Positions 35,835-45,265 are shown, numbered from the stretch's first letter. The stretch: DNA of 64,000 nucleotides from Streptomyces sp. 11x1 (GCF_032598905.1 NZ_CP122458.1:1736001-1800000); one strand, 5' to 3'. Notes: generated by a model from the letters alone, not told the origin. Made by a program: numbers and translations.

Positions 35835-37187
35835 TCAGACCGTTGTGGGGGTGTGGGACGGTGCGGGGGACGCGAAGTGGGTCGGGGTGTAGACGGAGTT
35901 CTTCTCGGCGCTCTCCTCGACCGCCGCGAGCACCCGCTGCACCTGCAGCCCGTCCGCGAACGAGGGCTCGGGCCGTCGGCCGGCCGCCACGGCGTGGACC
36001 AGGTCGCGGGCCTGGTGGACGAAGGTGTGCTCGTAGCCGAGGCCGTGCCCCGGCGGCCACCAGGCGTCGAGGTAGGGGTGGTCGGGTTCGGTGACGAGGA
36101 TGCGGCGGAAGCCGGCGTGGGCGGCGGGCTCGGTGTGGTCGTGGTAGGAGAGTTCGTTGAGCCGTTCGAGGTCGAAGGCCAACGAGCCGCGTTCACCGTT
36201 GAGTTCGATGCACAGGGCGTTCTTGCGGCCGGTGGCGAAGCGGGTGGCCTCGAAGGAGGCGACGGCTCCGGAGGCGAAGCGACCGGTGAACAGGGCCGTG
36301 TCGTCGACGGTGACCGCACCCCGGCCCGCGGTGCCGACAGAGGACGCGAGACCACTGGTCGCCCCGGCCGGCAGGGGCCGTTCGCGGACGAAGGTCTCCA
36401 TCAGCGCGGACACCCCGACCACCGGCTCGCCCGCCAGGTACTGCGCGAGGTCGACGATGTGGGCGCCCAGGTCGCCGAGCGCCCCGGAACCTGCGGACTC
36501 CTTGCGCAGCCGCCAGGTCAGCGGGAACTCCGGGTCCACGAGCCAGTCCTGAAGGTATGTCACCCGTACGTGCCGCAGGGCGCCCAGTCGGCCCTCGGCG
36601 ACCATGCGGCGAGCGAGCGCGGTGGCGGGCAACCGACGGTAGTTGAAGCCCACCATCGCCAACCTGCCCTGCGCGTGGGCCTCTTCGGCCGCCGTCGCCA
36701 TCCGCTCCGCCTCCGCGACGGTGTTGGCGAGCGGCTTCTCGCAGAGCACGTGCTTGCCGGCGGCCAGCGCGGCGAGCGCAATCTCGGCGTGGCTGTCACC
36801 GGGGGTGCAGATGTCCACGAGGTCGATGTCGTCGCGGGCGATCAGCCGCCGCCAGTCGGTCTCCGTCCCCGCCCACCCGTGCCGGTCCGCCATGGCCCGC
36901 ACCGCGTCCGCGTCCCGCCCGCAGACGGCGGCGAGCACGGGAGTGAGCGGCAGGTCGAACACGCGCCCCGCCGTGCGCCACCCCTGCGAGTGCGCGGCCC
37001 CCATGAAGGCGTACCCGACCATCCCGACCCGCAACTGCGGCTTGTACGCCCCTCCGGCGAGCCCGGCGGGCCACTCCCCGGCACGAGGACCGGCACCGGC
37101 CGGGGGACCGGCCCCGGGCCCCGCGTCGGGCCCCGGCGCTCCTGACTCCTCCGCCTCGGCCTGGTCGGGCTGCTGCGGCTGTCCCAT
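35835..37187 (-). CDS. Gfo/Idh/MocA-family NAD(P)-dependent dehydrogenase
   Basis: The product has 450 residues. An unusual Pro/Gly/Ala-rich tail of about 50 residues precedes the Rossmann start LRVGMVGYAFMGAAHSQGW. The dinucleotide-binding domain contains DIVDICTPGDSH-like text and the catalytic-lysine motif CEKPLANTVAEAERM. The C-terminal substrate domain contains GALGDLGAHIVDLAQYLAGE. The GGAGGA ribosome site before 37187 supports the long form, although a start at the Rossmann fold cannot be excluded. It oxidises or reduces a sugar or cyclitol imported by the ABC system. Confidence 0.85.
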   Translation of the reverse strand: MGQPQQPDQAEAEESGAPGPDAGPGAGPPAGAGPRAGEWPAGLAGGAYKPQLRVGMVGYAFMGAAHSQGWRTAGRVFDLPLTPVLAAVCGRDADAVRAMADRHGWAGTETDWRRLIARDDIDLVDICTPGDSHAEIALAALAAGKHVLCEKPLANTVAEAERMATAAEEAHAQGRLAMVGFNYRRLPATALARRMVAEGRLGALRHVRVTYLQDWLVDPEFPLTWRLRKESAGSGALGDLGAHIVDLAQYLAGEPVVGVSALMETFVRERPLPAGATSGLASSVGTAGRGAVTVDDTALFTGRFASGAVASFEATRFATGRKNALCIELNGERGSLAFDLERLNELSYHDHTEPAAHAGFRRILVTEPDHPYLDAWWPPGHGLGYEHTFVHQARDLVHAVAAGRRPEPSFADGLQVQRVLAAVEESAEKNSVYTPTHFASPAPSHTPTTV

Positions 37188-37272
37188 GCGTGTGTCCTCC
37201 TCGTGGTGGCGCGGTGGGGGGTGGGGCCCGGGTCGGCGGTCCGGGGCCGGGTCCCGCGTCGTCCCGGCCCCC

Positions 37273-37326
37273 GGTCGCGGTCGGGCCCGTGGTCCCGGTC
37301 GGGTCCGTGGTCCCGGTCGGGTCCGT
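37273..37326. repeat. Three tandem 18-bp units between dehydrogenase and binding-protein genes
   Basis: The unit GGTCCCGGTCGGGTCCGT is repeated three times (first copy GGTCGCGGTCGGGCCCGT). It fills much of the 152-bp gap inside the sugar operon and ends 13 bp beyond the binding-protein stop. Confidence 0.8.
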
Positions 37327-37339
37327 CGGGCGGGACCCG

Positions 37340-38377
37340 TCACTTGAAGCCGGTGGCCATGTACTGGTCGACGTTGTCCTTGTCGACGACGGCCGAGTAC
37401 AGCGTCAGCGAGGACGGGATCTCGAACTCGGCGAGGCCACCGACCCCCTTGCCCTGGCCGAGGGCGCGGGCGAGGTCGATCGCGGAGGCGGCCATGGTCG
37501 GCGGGTAGAGGACGGTCGCCTTGAGGACCCCGTCGTCCTTCTTGATCGCCTGGAACGCGGAGAGCGCGCCCGCGCCGCCGACCATCAGGAAGTCGTCGCG
37601 CCCGGCCTGCTCGATGGCGCGCAGGGCGCCGACGCCCTGGTCGTCGTCGTGGTTCCACAGGGCGTCGAAGTTCGACTGGGCCTGCAGGAGTTGGGCCATC
37701 TTGGCCTGCCCGGACTCGACGGTGAACTCGGCGGCCTGCCGGGCGACCTTCTTGATGTTCGGGTAGTTCTTCAGGGCGTCGTCGAAGCCCTGGGTGCGCT
37801 GCTTGGTCAGCTCCAGGTTGTCCAGCCCGGCGAGCTCGATGACCCGGGCGTCGCTCTTGTCCTTGAGCTTCTCGCCGATGTAGTGGCCGGCGTTGAGGCC
37901 CATGCCGTAGTTGTCGCCGCCGATCCAGCAGCGGTACGCCTGCGGGGAGTTGAAGATCCGGTCGAGGTTGACCACGGGTATGCCGGCCCGCATCGCCTTG
38001 AGGCCGACCTGGGTGAGCGCCTTGCCGTCGGCCGGCAGCACGACCAGGACGTCGACCTTCTTGTTGATGAGGGTCTCGATCTGCCCGATCTGCTGGGCGG
38101 TGTCGTTCGATCCCTCGGTGATCTCCAGGGTGACGTCCTCGTACCGCTCGGCGCGGCTCTTGGCGTTCTGGTTGATCGCGTTGAGCCAGCCGTGGTCGGC
38201 CTGCGGTCCGGCGAAGCCGACGGTGACCGCCTTGCCGGGCTTGTCGTCGGCGGCGGGCTGGTCGTTCGCGGCCGGGTCGTCCTTGGTCTCGTTGCTGGTG
38301 CAACCTACGAGGAGGGCGCCGGCCGAGACGGCGGCGGTCCCGAAGAGCAGTCCTCTGCGGCTGGTGAACTCTGGCAT
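37340..38377 (-). CDS. Sugar ABC transporter substrate-binding lipoprotein (RbsB type)
   Basis: The product has 345 residues. A twin-arginine signal with lipobox (FTSRRGLLFGTAAVSAGALLVGC, in two pieces FTSRRGLL and ALLVGC) anchors the mature protein, which is followed by an Asp/Pro-rich linker. The periplasmic-binding-protein-1 fold shows GFAGPQADHGWLNAINQNA, VLVVLPADGKALTQVG, NLDRIF and GGDNYGMGLNAGHYIG. It captures a pentose, hexose or cyclitol for the permease and ATPase upstream. The gene lies between the permease and the dehydrogenase genes, in the same direction. Confidence 0.9.
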   Translation of the reverse strand: MPEFTSRRGLLFGTAAVSAGALLVGCTSNETKDDPAANDQPAADDKPGKAVTVGFAGPQADHGWLNAINQNAKSRAERYEDVTLEITEGSNDTAQQIGQIETLINKKVDVLVVLPADGKALTQVGLKAMRAGIPVVNLDRIFNSPQAYRCWIGGDNYGMGLNAGHYIGEKLKDKSDARVIELAGLDNLELTKQRTQGFDDALKNYPNIKKVARQAAEFTVESGQAKMAQLLQAQSNFDALWNHDDDQGVGALRAIEQAGRDDFLMVGGAGALSAFQAIKKDDGVLKATVLYPPTMAASAIDLARALGQGKGVGGLAEFEIPSSLTLYSAVVDKDNVDQYMATGFK

Positions 38378-38413
38378 GGCGGTGGACCTTTCGCGTGTCG
38401 GCTCTTCGGTGGG

Positions 38414-39436
38414 TCAGGTCGTCGTGCTGGCCGTGCGTCGCTGGACCAGGACCGCGGCGACGATGATCGCGCCCTTGGCGATCTGCTGGACGTCGCTCTG
38501 CAGGTTGTTGAGCGCGAAGATGTTGGTGATCGTGGTGAAGATCAGGACACCGAGGACGGAGCCGGTGATGGTGCCCCGGCCGCCGCTGAGCAGGGTGCCG
38601 CCGATGATCGCGGCGGCGATGGCGTCGAGTTCGTAGAGGTTGCCGTTGGTGTTCTGGCCCGAGCCGGAGAGCACGATCAGCAGGAAGGCGGCGATGCCGC
38701 AGCACAGTCCGGAGAGCAGGTACAGATAGAGCCGCTGGCGCCGGACGTCGATGCCCGCGAGGCGGGCCGCCTCCGCGTTGCCGCCGACGGCGACCGTGCG
38801 CCGGCCGAAAGTCGTGCGGTTCAGCACGAGCCAGCCGATGATCGTCACGAGTGCGAAGACCAGGACGAGCGGCGGGATGCCGAGGACGTACGCGTCGCGT
38901 TCGCCGAGGTCGAGGATGGCGTCGACGGTGACGACCTGAGTGCTGCCGTCGGTGATCTGGAGGGCGAGTCCACGGGCCGAGGCGAGCATGGCGAGGGTGG
39001 CGATGAAGGGGACCATCCCGCCGTAGGCGATGAGCAGTCCGTTCACCAGGCCGCAGCCGACGCCGACGATCACCGCCGTGAAGAGGATGCCGGCGAAGCC
39101 GTACTCCTGTGTGGCCACGGTCGTCGCCCACACCGACGCCAGGGCGACGATCGCCCCCACGGACAGGTCGATACCGCCGGAGGTGATGACGAAGGTCATG
39201 CCGACGGTGACCACACCGATGACGGAGGCCTGGGTGAGGACGAGTTGGAGGTTGCGGGTGTCGAGGAACTCGTCGGGCCGGGTGGCGCCGCCGATGACGA
39301 TCAGCGCCGCCAGGACACCGAGGAGCGAGAGGGTGCGCACGTCGGCGCGGAACACGAGGGTGCGCCAGGCCGGCGGTTCACTGACGGGGGGCGCCTTGTC
39401 GGCGCTGTCCCGGGGCGGGGACACGGGCTGGGTCAT
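38414..39436 (-). CDS. Sugar ABC transporter permease (RbsC type)
   Basis: The product has 340 residues with about 9-10 membrane segments. The conserved VGMTFVITSGGIDLSVGA motif lies near residue 85 and AVGGNAEAARLAGI near 215, both diagnostic of the ribose/xylose permease family. LSGGRGTITGSVLGVL is near the end. The start overlaps the ATPase stop by 4 bp (ATGA). Confidence 0.92.
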   Translation of the reverse strand: MTQPVSPPRDSADKAPPVSEPPAWRTLVFRADVRTLSLLGVLAALIVIGGATRPDEFLDTRNLQLVLTQASVIGVVTVGMTFVITSGGIDLSVGAIVALASVWATTVATQEYGFAGILFTAVIVGVGCGLVNGLLIAYGGMVPFIATLAMLASARGLALQITDGSTQVVTVDAILDLGERDAYVLGIPPLVLVFALVTIIGWLVLNRTTFGRRTVAVGGNAEAARLAGIDVRRQRLYLYLLSGLCCGIAAFLLIVLSGSGQNTNGNLYELDAIAAAIIGGTLLSGGRGTITGSVLGVLIFTTITNIFALNNLQSDVQQIAKGAIIVAAVLVQRRTASTTT

Positions 39437-41016
39437 GACGCCGGGCTCCCTTCACCGGTCGCGGGGCTCCCCGCACCGGCCACCGGACTTGCCACACTGG
39501 CCACCGGGTTTCCTTCCATCACGAGGTCGAGGACACGGTGTTCGTCGAGTTCACGGGCGGGCGCGGTGTGCACGACCCGTCCCTCGCGCAGGACGAGCAC
39601 CCGGTCGGCGAGGCCGAGGACTTCGGGCACCTCGCTGGAGACCAGCAGTACGGCGAGCCCTTCGTCGGCGAGCCGGCGCACCACTGCGTACAACTCGGCG
39701 CGGGCTCCGACGTCGACGCCCCGGGTCGGCTCGTCGAGCAGCAGGACCCGGCAGCCGCGCAGCAGCCAACGGGCGAGGACCGCCTTCTGTTGGTTGCCTC
39801 CGGAGAGGGTGCGGACGGGGACGGCAGGGTTGTCGGGGCGCAGGGACAGCTCGCGGGTCGCCGCGCGCGCTCCTTTCAGCTCCGCCGCCCGGTCGATCCA
39901 GCCGACGCGCGCGAAGCGGGACATCGACGACACGGAAACGTTTCTGGTGACGGACTCCAGCATCAGCAGCGCCTGCGCCTTGCGCTCCTCGGGAGCGAGC
40001 CCGAGCCCGGCCCGTACGGCGGCCCGCACGCTGCCGAGCCTCAACTGCCGGCCCTCCACGATGACGTGACCGGCCGTGGGCTTGCGGGCGCCGTAGATCG
40101 TCTCCAGGATCTCCGAGCGTCCGGAGCCGACGAGTCCGGCGAGCCCCACGATCTCGCCGGGCCGCACGTCCAGGTCGAACGGCTCGAACTCCCCAGCGCG
40201 CGCCAGTCCCCGCACCTGGAGGACGGGCTCGACGGCGGCCGGGGGCGCGGGCGGGCGGTCGGGGAAGACGTACTCGACGTTGCGCCCGGTCATCAGGGCC
40301 ACGACCTCGCGCGTCGGCGTGGACTTCGCGGGCAGCCCGCCCGCCACGGCCCGACCGTCCTTCAGTACGGTCACCCGGTCGCCGATCCGGCGGATCTCCT
40401 CCAGGCGGTGCGAGATGTAGACGACGGCCACACCGTCGGCGGTCAGGTCGCCGACGATCCTGAACAGGTTGTCGACCTCGTCCGGGTCGAGGGCGGCCGA
40501 CGGTTCGTCCATCACGATCAGCCGTACGTCGTGGGAGAGCGCCCGCGCCATGGACACGATCTGCTGCTGGGCTGCCGACAACTCACCGACCAGCCGCGCC
40601 GGATCGACCTCCGGATGACCGAGTCGCTTGAGCAGCGCGGCAGTCGACGCCCGCGCCGCTTTCCCCCGTACGACGAAGCCGGCCGCGGTGGGCTCGTGTC
40701 CGAGGTGGACGTTCTCGGCCACCGACAGCCCCTCGACCAGGTCGAGTTCCTGATAGATGGTGGCGATGCCGAGGCGCATGGCGGCGATCGGGGACTTGAG
40801 GGTGACGGGTTCGCCCCGCCAGGTGATGGTGCCGTCGTCGGGCTGGTGGGCGCCGGCCAGGACCTTGATCAGGGTGGACTTGCCGGCGCCGTTCTGGCCG
40901 AGCAGGCAGTGGACCTCTCCGGCCTGGACGTCGAGGTCGACGCCGTCCAGGGCCCGGACTCCGGGGAACGACTTGGTGATGCCGGACATGGTGAGCAGCG
41001 GTAATTCTGGTGCCAT
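39433..41016 (-). CDS. Sugar ABC transporter ATP-binding protein (RbsA type, two ATPase domains)
   Basis: The product has 527 residues with duplicated ABC domains. The first has Walker A GQNGAGKST, an altered signature (ELSAAQQQIV, the place of LSGGQ) and Walker B LIVMDEPSAALD. The second has GLVGSGRSE instead of a full Walker A, signature RTLSGGNQQKAVLARW and Walker B VLLLDEPTRGVD. This asymmetry is usual in RbsA/MglA. The C-terminus ends in a short Ala/Ser/Pro/Gly-rich repeat tail. The gene follows the ROK regulator by 140 bp. Confidence 0.93.
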   Translation of the reverse strand: MAPELPLLTMSGITKSFPGVRALDGVDLDVQAGEVHCLLGQNGAGKSTLIKVLAGAHQPDDGTITWRGEPVTLKSPIAAMRLGIATIYQELDLVEGLSVAENVHLGHEPTAAGFVVRGKAARASTAALLKRLGHPEVDPARLVGELSAAQQQIVSMARALSHDVRLIVMDEPSAALDPDEVDNLFRIVGDLTADGVAVVYISHRLEEIRRIGDRVTVLKDGRAVAGGLPAKSTPTREVVALMTGRNVEYVFPDRPPAPPAAVEPVLQVRGLARAGEFEPFDLDVRPGEIVGLAGLVGSGRSEILETIYGARKPTAGHVIVEGRQLRLGSVRAAVRAGLGLAPEERKAQALLMLESVTRNVSVSSMSRFARVGWIDRAAELKGARAATRELSLRPDNPAVPVRTLSGGNQQKAVLARWLLRGCRVLLLDEPTRGVDVGARAELYAVVRRLADEGLAVLLVSSEVPEVLGLADRVLVLREGRVVHTAPARELDEHRVLDLVMEGNPVASVASPVAGAGSPATGEGSPAS

Positions 41017-41156
41017 GAGTTCCCCTTGGCGGGCGTGCGGGCCGGTTTCAGGGCGAAGCCGTCTGCTGGGCAGGCGTTTCGGGCAGGGCGAGGCAGAGCG
41101 CTGTGCCGGTGGGCCCGGGCGGTCGAGGGCCTAGGCGGGTGCGAACGGAAGAGGGC

Positions 41157-42347
41157 TCACGCGGGTGAGAACAGGTGGTCGCTGATGAGACGGGCCGCGC
41201 CGATGACTCCGGCGGTGGGCCCCAACTCCCCCAGCACGATGGGCAGATTGTTGGTCGCGAGAGGCAGTGACTGACGGTAGACCTGGGTGCGGATGGCGGC
41301 GAGCAGGGTGTGGCCGAGGCCGGTCACTCCGCCGCCGATCACCACCAGGCCGGGGTTGAAGAAGCTGACGAGTCCGGCGATGACCTGGCCGGTGCGGTTG
41401 CCACCCTCGCGTATCAGGTCGAGCGCGGTGGCGTCGCCGGCGGCGGCCGCGGCGGCCACGTCGACGGCCGTGAGGGTGCCGTTGGTCTCCAGACGCGAGG
41501 CGAGTTCCGCCGAGAGTCCCTGCTGGGCGGCTTCCCTGGCGTCGCGGGCGAGGGCGGCGCCGCTGAAGTGGGCCTCCAGACAGCCCCGGTTGCCACAGGC
41601 GCAGGGGCGGCCGTCCGGTACGGCGAGGATGTGCCCGATGTCGCCGGCGCTGCCCGTCGTACCGCGGTGGACCTCACCGCCGACGACGATGCCGCAGCCG
41701 ATTCCGGTGCCGATCTTGACGCAGAGGAAGTCGCCCACGGAACGGGCCACGCCCGCGTGCATCTCCCCCATCGCCATCAGGTTCACGTCGTTGTCGACCA
41801 TGACGGGGCAGCCGAGTTCCTGGCTGAGCGCCTCGCGGACCGGGAACCCGTCCCAGCCCGGCATGATCGGAGGGGCGACCGGGACTCCCTCCGGGAAGCG
41901 GACCGGTCCGGGAACGCCGATGCCGGCGCCATCGAACCCTTCCGCGAGCCCGGAGGCCTTGAGCTTGGCCGCCATGGACAGCACCTGCTCGAAGACGGCG
42001 ACCGGGCCCTCCCGGACGTCCATCGGCTGGTTGATGTGCCCGAGGATCTCCAACTCGGCGTTGGTGACGGCCACATCGATCGAGGTGGCACCGATGTCCA
42101 CGCCCAGGAAACGCAGTTGGGGAGCGAGGCGGATGTTGTGCGAGCGGCGGCCACCGCGCGAGGCGGCGAGTCCGTCGGCCACGACCAGTCCCGTCTCCAG
42201 GAGCCGGTCCACCTCCACGGCCAGTTTCGACCGCGAGAGGTCCACCCGATCGCCCAGCTGGGCCCGCGAGTTGGGCCCTCCGTCCCGCAACAGCCGCAGC
42301 AGCCGTGCCTGATGCGCGTTCGCGGGTCGAGCCGTCATACGTCTCAC
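41157..42347 (-). CDS. ROK-family transcriptional regulator of the sugar operon
   Basis: The product has 396 residues. A winged helix-turn-helix (about 10-75: ARLLRLLRDGGPNSRAQLGDRVDLSRSKLAVEVDRLL, in part) precedes a ROK sugar-kinase-like domain with LGVDIGATSIDVAV, MVDNDVNLMA, and the zinc motif CACGNRGCLEAH. Such repressors sense the sugar taken up by the neighbouring ABC system. The GTG at 42347 has GGAGGGG upstream; an ATG at 42338 is an alternative. An inverted repeat about 110 bp upstream (42455-42481) may be its operator. Confidence 0.88.
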   Translation of the reverse strand: MRRMTARPANAHQARLLRLLRDGGPNSRAQLGDRVDLSRSKLAVEVDRLLETGLVVADGLAASRGGRRSHNIRLAPQLRFLGVDIGATSIDVAVTNAELEILGHINQPMDVREGPVAVFEQVLSMAAKLKASGLAEGFDGAGIGVPGPVRFPEGVPVAPPIMPGWDGFPVREALSQELGCPVMVDNDVNLMAMGEMHAGVARSVGDFLCVKIGTGIGCGIVVGGEVHRGTTGSAGDIGHILAVPDGRPCACGNRGCLEAHFSGAALARDAREAAQQGLSAELASRLETNGTLTAVDVAAAAAAGDATALDLIREGGNRTGQVIAGLVSFFNPGLVVIGGGVTGLGHTLLAAIRTQVYRQSLPLATNNLPIVLGELGPTAGVIGAARLISDHLFSPA

Positions 42348-42454
42348 AAGCCCCTCCCCGCCTCAACCGGCCGCAACGTCCGTCGGGTTCCGGCCACTTC
42401 GCCGCGACCGACCTTTCGCAGGGGAACGTAGCAGCGGCTGCGGGGGCTGGGAAG

Positions 42455-42481
42455 AAGTTGCGCAGGAATTGCCGTCAACTT
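42455..42481. promoter_or_regulatory. Candidate ROK operator upstream of the regulator gene
   Basis: AAGTTG and CAACTT form an inverted repeat with a 15-bp spacer, and the flanks GAAG and TCTC extend the similarity imperfectly. It lies in an A/T-richer island. On the minus strand the right half overlaps a TTGACG -35-like sequence, which would suit repression of the ROK/ABC operon. Confidence 0.45.
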
Positions 42482-42808
42482 TCTCCACTGAGAGGACAAA
42501 GGGTGTCACGGCGGCGGCGGGGACGCGCACGCCCCGGAAGGTGCGACCGACGAGGAGCGGGGCCGGAGGCGGTCTACCGGGCGAGCAACGGCGCCCAGCT
42601 GCCACCAACTCACCGCCGCCCGCCCACCAGCGACGACGCGCCACGAGCGGCTGTCGGCGCCGAGGTCCACGAGGGCCAAGGCCCACGAGGTTCAGGACGG
42701 CCGGGTCCGCGACGGCCGAGGCCCACGACGGTCTGGCGCCCCGCGTCGGCGGCGCGCGAAGAGGGCGGCCGTCTCAGAGACAGCGGCCGCCCTGCTCGTG
42801 AATCTCCG
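42482..42808. other. Long intergenic stretch without a recognised gene
   Basis: This 327-bp GC-rich stretch lies between the candidate ROK operator and the end of the gntR gene. Frames through it are poorly biased, Arg/Gly/Pro-rich and lack ribosome sites. A short inverted match (GCGGCCGTCTCAGAGACAGCGGCCGC, positions 42763-42790 approximately) just beyond the gntR stop could be the gntR terminator. Nothing else was seen. Confidence 0.4.
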
Positions 42809-43483
42809 TCACTTCTCCCGCTCGTGGTACGTCTTGCGGGTGTGTTCCGTGTGGGCCCGCATGACCTCCGTGGCCCGCTGTTCGTCGCGGCCCGAGATCG
42901 CCGCGATGAGTTCGCGGTGCTCGATCCAGGACTGGTGGCCGCGTTGCCGGGCGACCGGGGTGTAGTACCAGCGCACACGGCGGTCGACCTGGGCGGCGAG
43001 TTCGGCGAGGACCGTGTTGCCGGCCAGCTCCATGACCTTGGCGTGGAAGCGGGCGTTGAGGGCGACGGCCGCGTCGACGTCGTCGGCCTCGACGGCCCGC
43101 TCGCCCTCCGCGCAGAGCTCCTCCAGGGCCGTGATGCCCGCCGTACCGGCGTTCGCCGCGGCGAGACGGGCGGCCTCGGCCTCCAGCAGGGTGCGGACGG
43201 TGAGGAGTTGGTCGGCCTCCGCCTCCGTCGGCTCGTGCACGAACGCGCCCTGGGCGGGCCGGAGGTCGACCCACCCCTCGGTGTTGAGCCGCTGCAGGGC
43301 CTCGCGGACGGGCTGCCGGGAGACCCCGAGGTGCCCGGCGAGTTCGCTCTCGACGAGGTGCTGGCCGGGGCGCAGCGCACGGGTGGTGATGAGTTCGAGC
43401 AGGGCCTCGTAGACGCGGTCGCGCAGCGGACCGGGGCGTTCGAGCTTGGGCACGGCCCCTTGTGGAAGTCCTGTCGACAACAT
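42809..43483 (-). CDS. GntR-family (FCD/FadR-type) transcriptional regulator
   Basis: The product has 224 residues. A winged helix-turn-helix (about 20-85: LRDRVYEALLELITTRALRPGQ, then ELAGHLGVSRQPVREALQRL) precedes an all-helical FCD ligand domain. Metal-ligand candidates in the FCD domain are NARFHAKVM, EHRELIAAI and RAHTEHTRK. FCD regulators sense small organic acids. Its upstream region contains an operator-like sequence similar to those at the two oxalate loci, so an oxalate- or formate-related inducer is proposed. The start at 43483 has GGAGG at about 11 nt; an upstream in-frame start at 43507 is less likely. Confidence 0.85.
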   Translation of the reverse strand: MLSTGLPQGAVPKLERPGPLRDRVYEALLELITTRALRPGQHLVESELAGHLGVSRQPVREALQRLNTEGWVDLRPAQGAFVHEPTEAEADQLLTVRTLLEAEAARLAAANAGTAGITALEELCAEGERAVEADDVDAAVALNARFHAKVMELAGNTVLAELAAQVDRRVRWYYTPVARQRGHQSWIEHRELIAAISGRDEQRATEVMRAHTEHTRKTYHEREK

Positions 43484-43584
43484 TGGGGTCCCCCTCCAGA
43501 GCACCACTGGATGTCACGCACACGGAAAGTCAACGGCCCGTACTGGAAAGAACTCGGAAGAACGGGAAAATCCAAGTCAACAGC

Positions 43585-43615
43585 CAGTATGGATTGGCTT
43601 TCGTCTACAGTCTAC
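43585..43615. promoter_or_regulatory. Operator-like element upstream of gntR
   Basis: The stretch contains CAGTATGGA and TTTCGTCTACAGTCTAC. The reverse of the first (TCCATACTG) and the core CTGTAGAC are shared with 54852-54882, and TTTCGTC-AC with both other sites. It lies about 100 bp before the gntR start, consistent with autoregulation. Confidence 0.5.
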
Positions 43616-43686
43616 GGGCCACAATGGCCAGCCCGATGGAGGGTCGGACTCGTCACATCGCCGTCATCGCGCCACGAACGCCCTGA

Positions 43687-44625
43687 TCAGGGGCAGCGGA
43701 CCACCTGTCCGGCGTAGGACAGGTTGCCGCCGAAGCCGAACAGCAGCACGGGGTCGCCGGAGGAGATCTCGCCGCGTTCGACGAGCTTGGAGAAGGCGAG
43801 GGGGATGCTGGCGGCCGAGGTGTTGCCGGAGTGGACGACGTCCTTGGCGACGACGGCGTTCACCGCGCCGATCTTCTCGGCGAGGGGCTCGATGATGCGC
43901 AGGTTGGCCTGGTGCAGTACGACCACGGCGAGGTCGGCGGGGGTGAGCCCGGCCTTCTCGCAGGCGGCGCGGGCGATGGGCGGCAGCTTGGTGGTGGCCC
44001 AGCGGTAGACGCTCTGCCCCTCCTGCGCGAACCGGGCGGGGGTGCCCTCGATGCGTACGGCGTTGCCCATCTCGGGCACCGATCCCCACAGCACCGGCCC
44101 GATGCCGGGCTCCTCGGCGGCCTCGACGACGGCCGCGCCCGCGCCGTCCCCGACGAGGACACAGGTGGTGCGGTCGGTCCAGTCGGTGACCTCGGACATC
44201 TTGTCGGCGCCGATGACGAGGGCCCGGGTGGCGGCGCCCGCGCGGACGGCGTGGTCGGCGGTGGCCAGGGCGTGGGTGAACCCGGCGCACACGACGTTGA
44301 CGTCCATGGCGGCCGGGTTCGGGATGGAGAGCCGGTGCGCGACCCGGGCCGCCATGTTCGGGGAACGGTCGACGGCGGTGGAGGTGGCGACCACGACCAG
44401 GTCGATGGCCTCGGGACCGAGTCCGGCTGCGGCGAGCGCTTTGGCGGCCGCGTGCCCGGCCAGCTCGTCCACCGGCTCGTCGGGGCCCGCGATGTGCCGG
44501 GTGCGGATGCCCACTCGGCTCGTGATCCACTCGTCACTGGTGTCGACCAGGCCCGCCAGGTCCTCGTTGGTGAGGACCTTGGCGGGCTGGTAGTGGCCGA
44601 CGGCGGCGATTCGCGAGCCGTTCAT
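43687..44625 (-). CDS. Beta-ketoacyl-ACP synthase III (FabH-like)
   Basis: The product has 312 residues. The catalytic triad of KAS III is complete: Cys in VNVVCAGFTHAL (about 113), His in VVLHQANLRII (about 240) and Asn in HSGNTSAASIP (about 270). GFGGNLSYAGQVV closes the fold. It condenses an acyl-CoA starter with malonyl-ACP. The gene stands alone, without acpP, fabD or fabF, so it is an accessory FabH rather than the housekeeping one. The start at 44625 has GAGGGG upstream; an alternative start lies 39 bp further upstream. Confidence 0.9.
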   Translation of the reverse strand: MNGSRIAAVGHYQPAKVLTNEDLAGLVDTSDEWITSRVGIRTRHIAGPDEPVDELAGHAAAKALAAAGLGPEAIDLVVVATSTAVDRSPNMAARVAHRLSIPNPAAMDVNVVCAGFTHALATADHAVRAGAATRALVIGADKMSEVTDWTDRTTCVLVGDGAGAAVVEAAEEPGIGPVLWGSVPEMGNAVRIEGTPARFAQEGQSVYRWATTKLPPIARAACEKAGLTPADLAVVVLHQANLRIIEPLAEKIGAVNAVVAKDVVHSGNTSAASIPLAFSKLVERGEISSGDPVLLFGFGGNLSYAGQVVRCP

Positions 44626-44791
44626 GGGTGGTTCCCCTCGTTGCCTGTGGTCAGCGGGATCCACCAGTCTGATCAGTGACTCACGGGTACGAGGGCGGGT
44701 GAGGCGACAGTAAAGCGTGGCCCGAGTTGTGGGCTTCTGTCAGACCCGCGGCGAGCTCCGGCATGATCGGCGTGCCCGGATCGATGTGCCC

Positions 44792-45265
44792 TCAGCAGAG
44801 ATCGAGGCGGTCGAAGTCGTACGTCTCGTGGTTCGGGACCTCGTGCCTCGAGTTGTCCGCCGGGATGTACCGGTGGTACTTGGGCCCCCAGAAGTGGACT
44901 TCGGCTCCGCCGGTCTGGTGGTTGACGACAGCGAGCGCGTCGATGAAGTTCGAGAGCGACCGCGTATCGCACTTGTACAGGTGGAAGAGGCTGTGCTTGC
45001 CGTCGCCCTGGCCGACCGAGACGCAGGCGATGCCATTGCGCGCGGCGCACAGGGACAGCCTCGCGTCCCGAGTGAAACTCGACACATCCCGCTCCACCGC
45101 CTCGCCCGAGAACAGCGGGTAGATCTCCGGCGTCCATGCGGCCGCTCCGGTCGCACCGGTCGGTGCTGCCTGTGCCGGTGCCTGCGCCGCCAGCGGAAGG
45201 GCCACCGCGGCGATCATCGTCGCGGCCATCGCAGCCGCCCGCTCGCTGATCCTTCTCAACCTCAC
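44792..45265 (-). CDS. Secreted protein of unknown function
   Basis: The product has 157 residues from a GTG with a strong ribosome site (GGAGGAG). A signal peptide ends near AQAPAQA-AP (about 34). The mature part has four cysteines (two in SLCAARNGIACVSVG) and the motif HSLFHLYKCDTRSLSNFIDAL, with no family recognised. It is divergent from the M23 peptidase gene across 173 bp. It may be a wall or spore-associated protein, but nothing beyond export is supported. Confidence 0.65.
   Translation of the reverse strand: MRLRRISERAAAMAATMIAAVALPLAAQAPAQAAPTGATGAAAWTPEIYPLFSGEAVERDVSSFTRDARLSLCAARNGIACVSVGQGDGKHSLFHLYKCDTRSLSNFIDALAVVNHQTGGAEVHFWGPKYHRYIPADNSRHEVPNHETYDFDRLDLC

Noticed and set aside
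37188..37339. CRISPR-like repeats (18-bp units)
   Set aside because: The units are directly adjacent without unique spacers and no cas genes are nearby, so this is a minisatellite.
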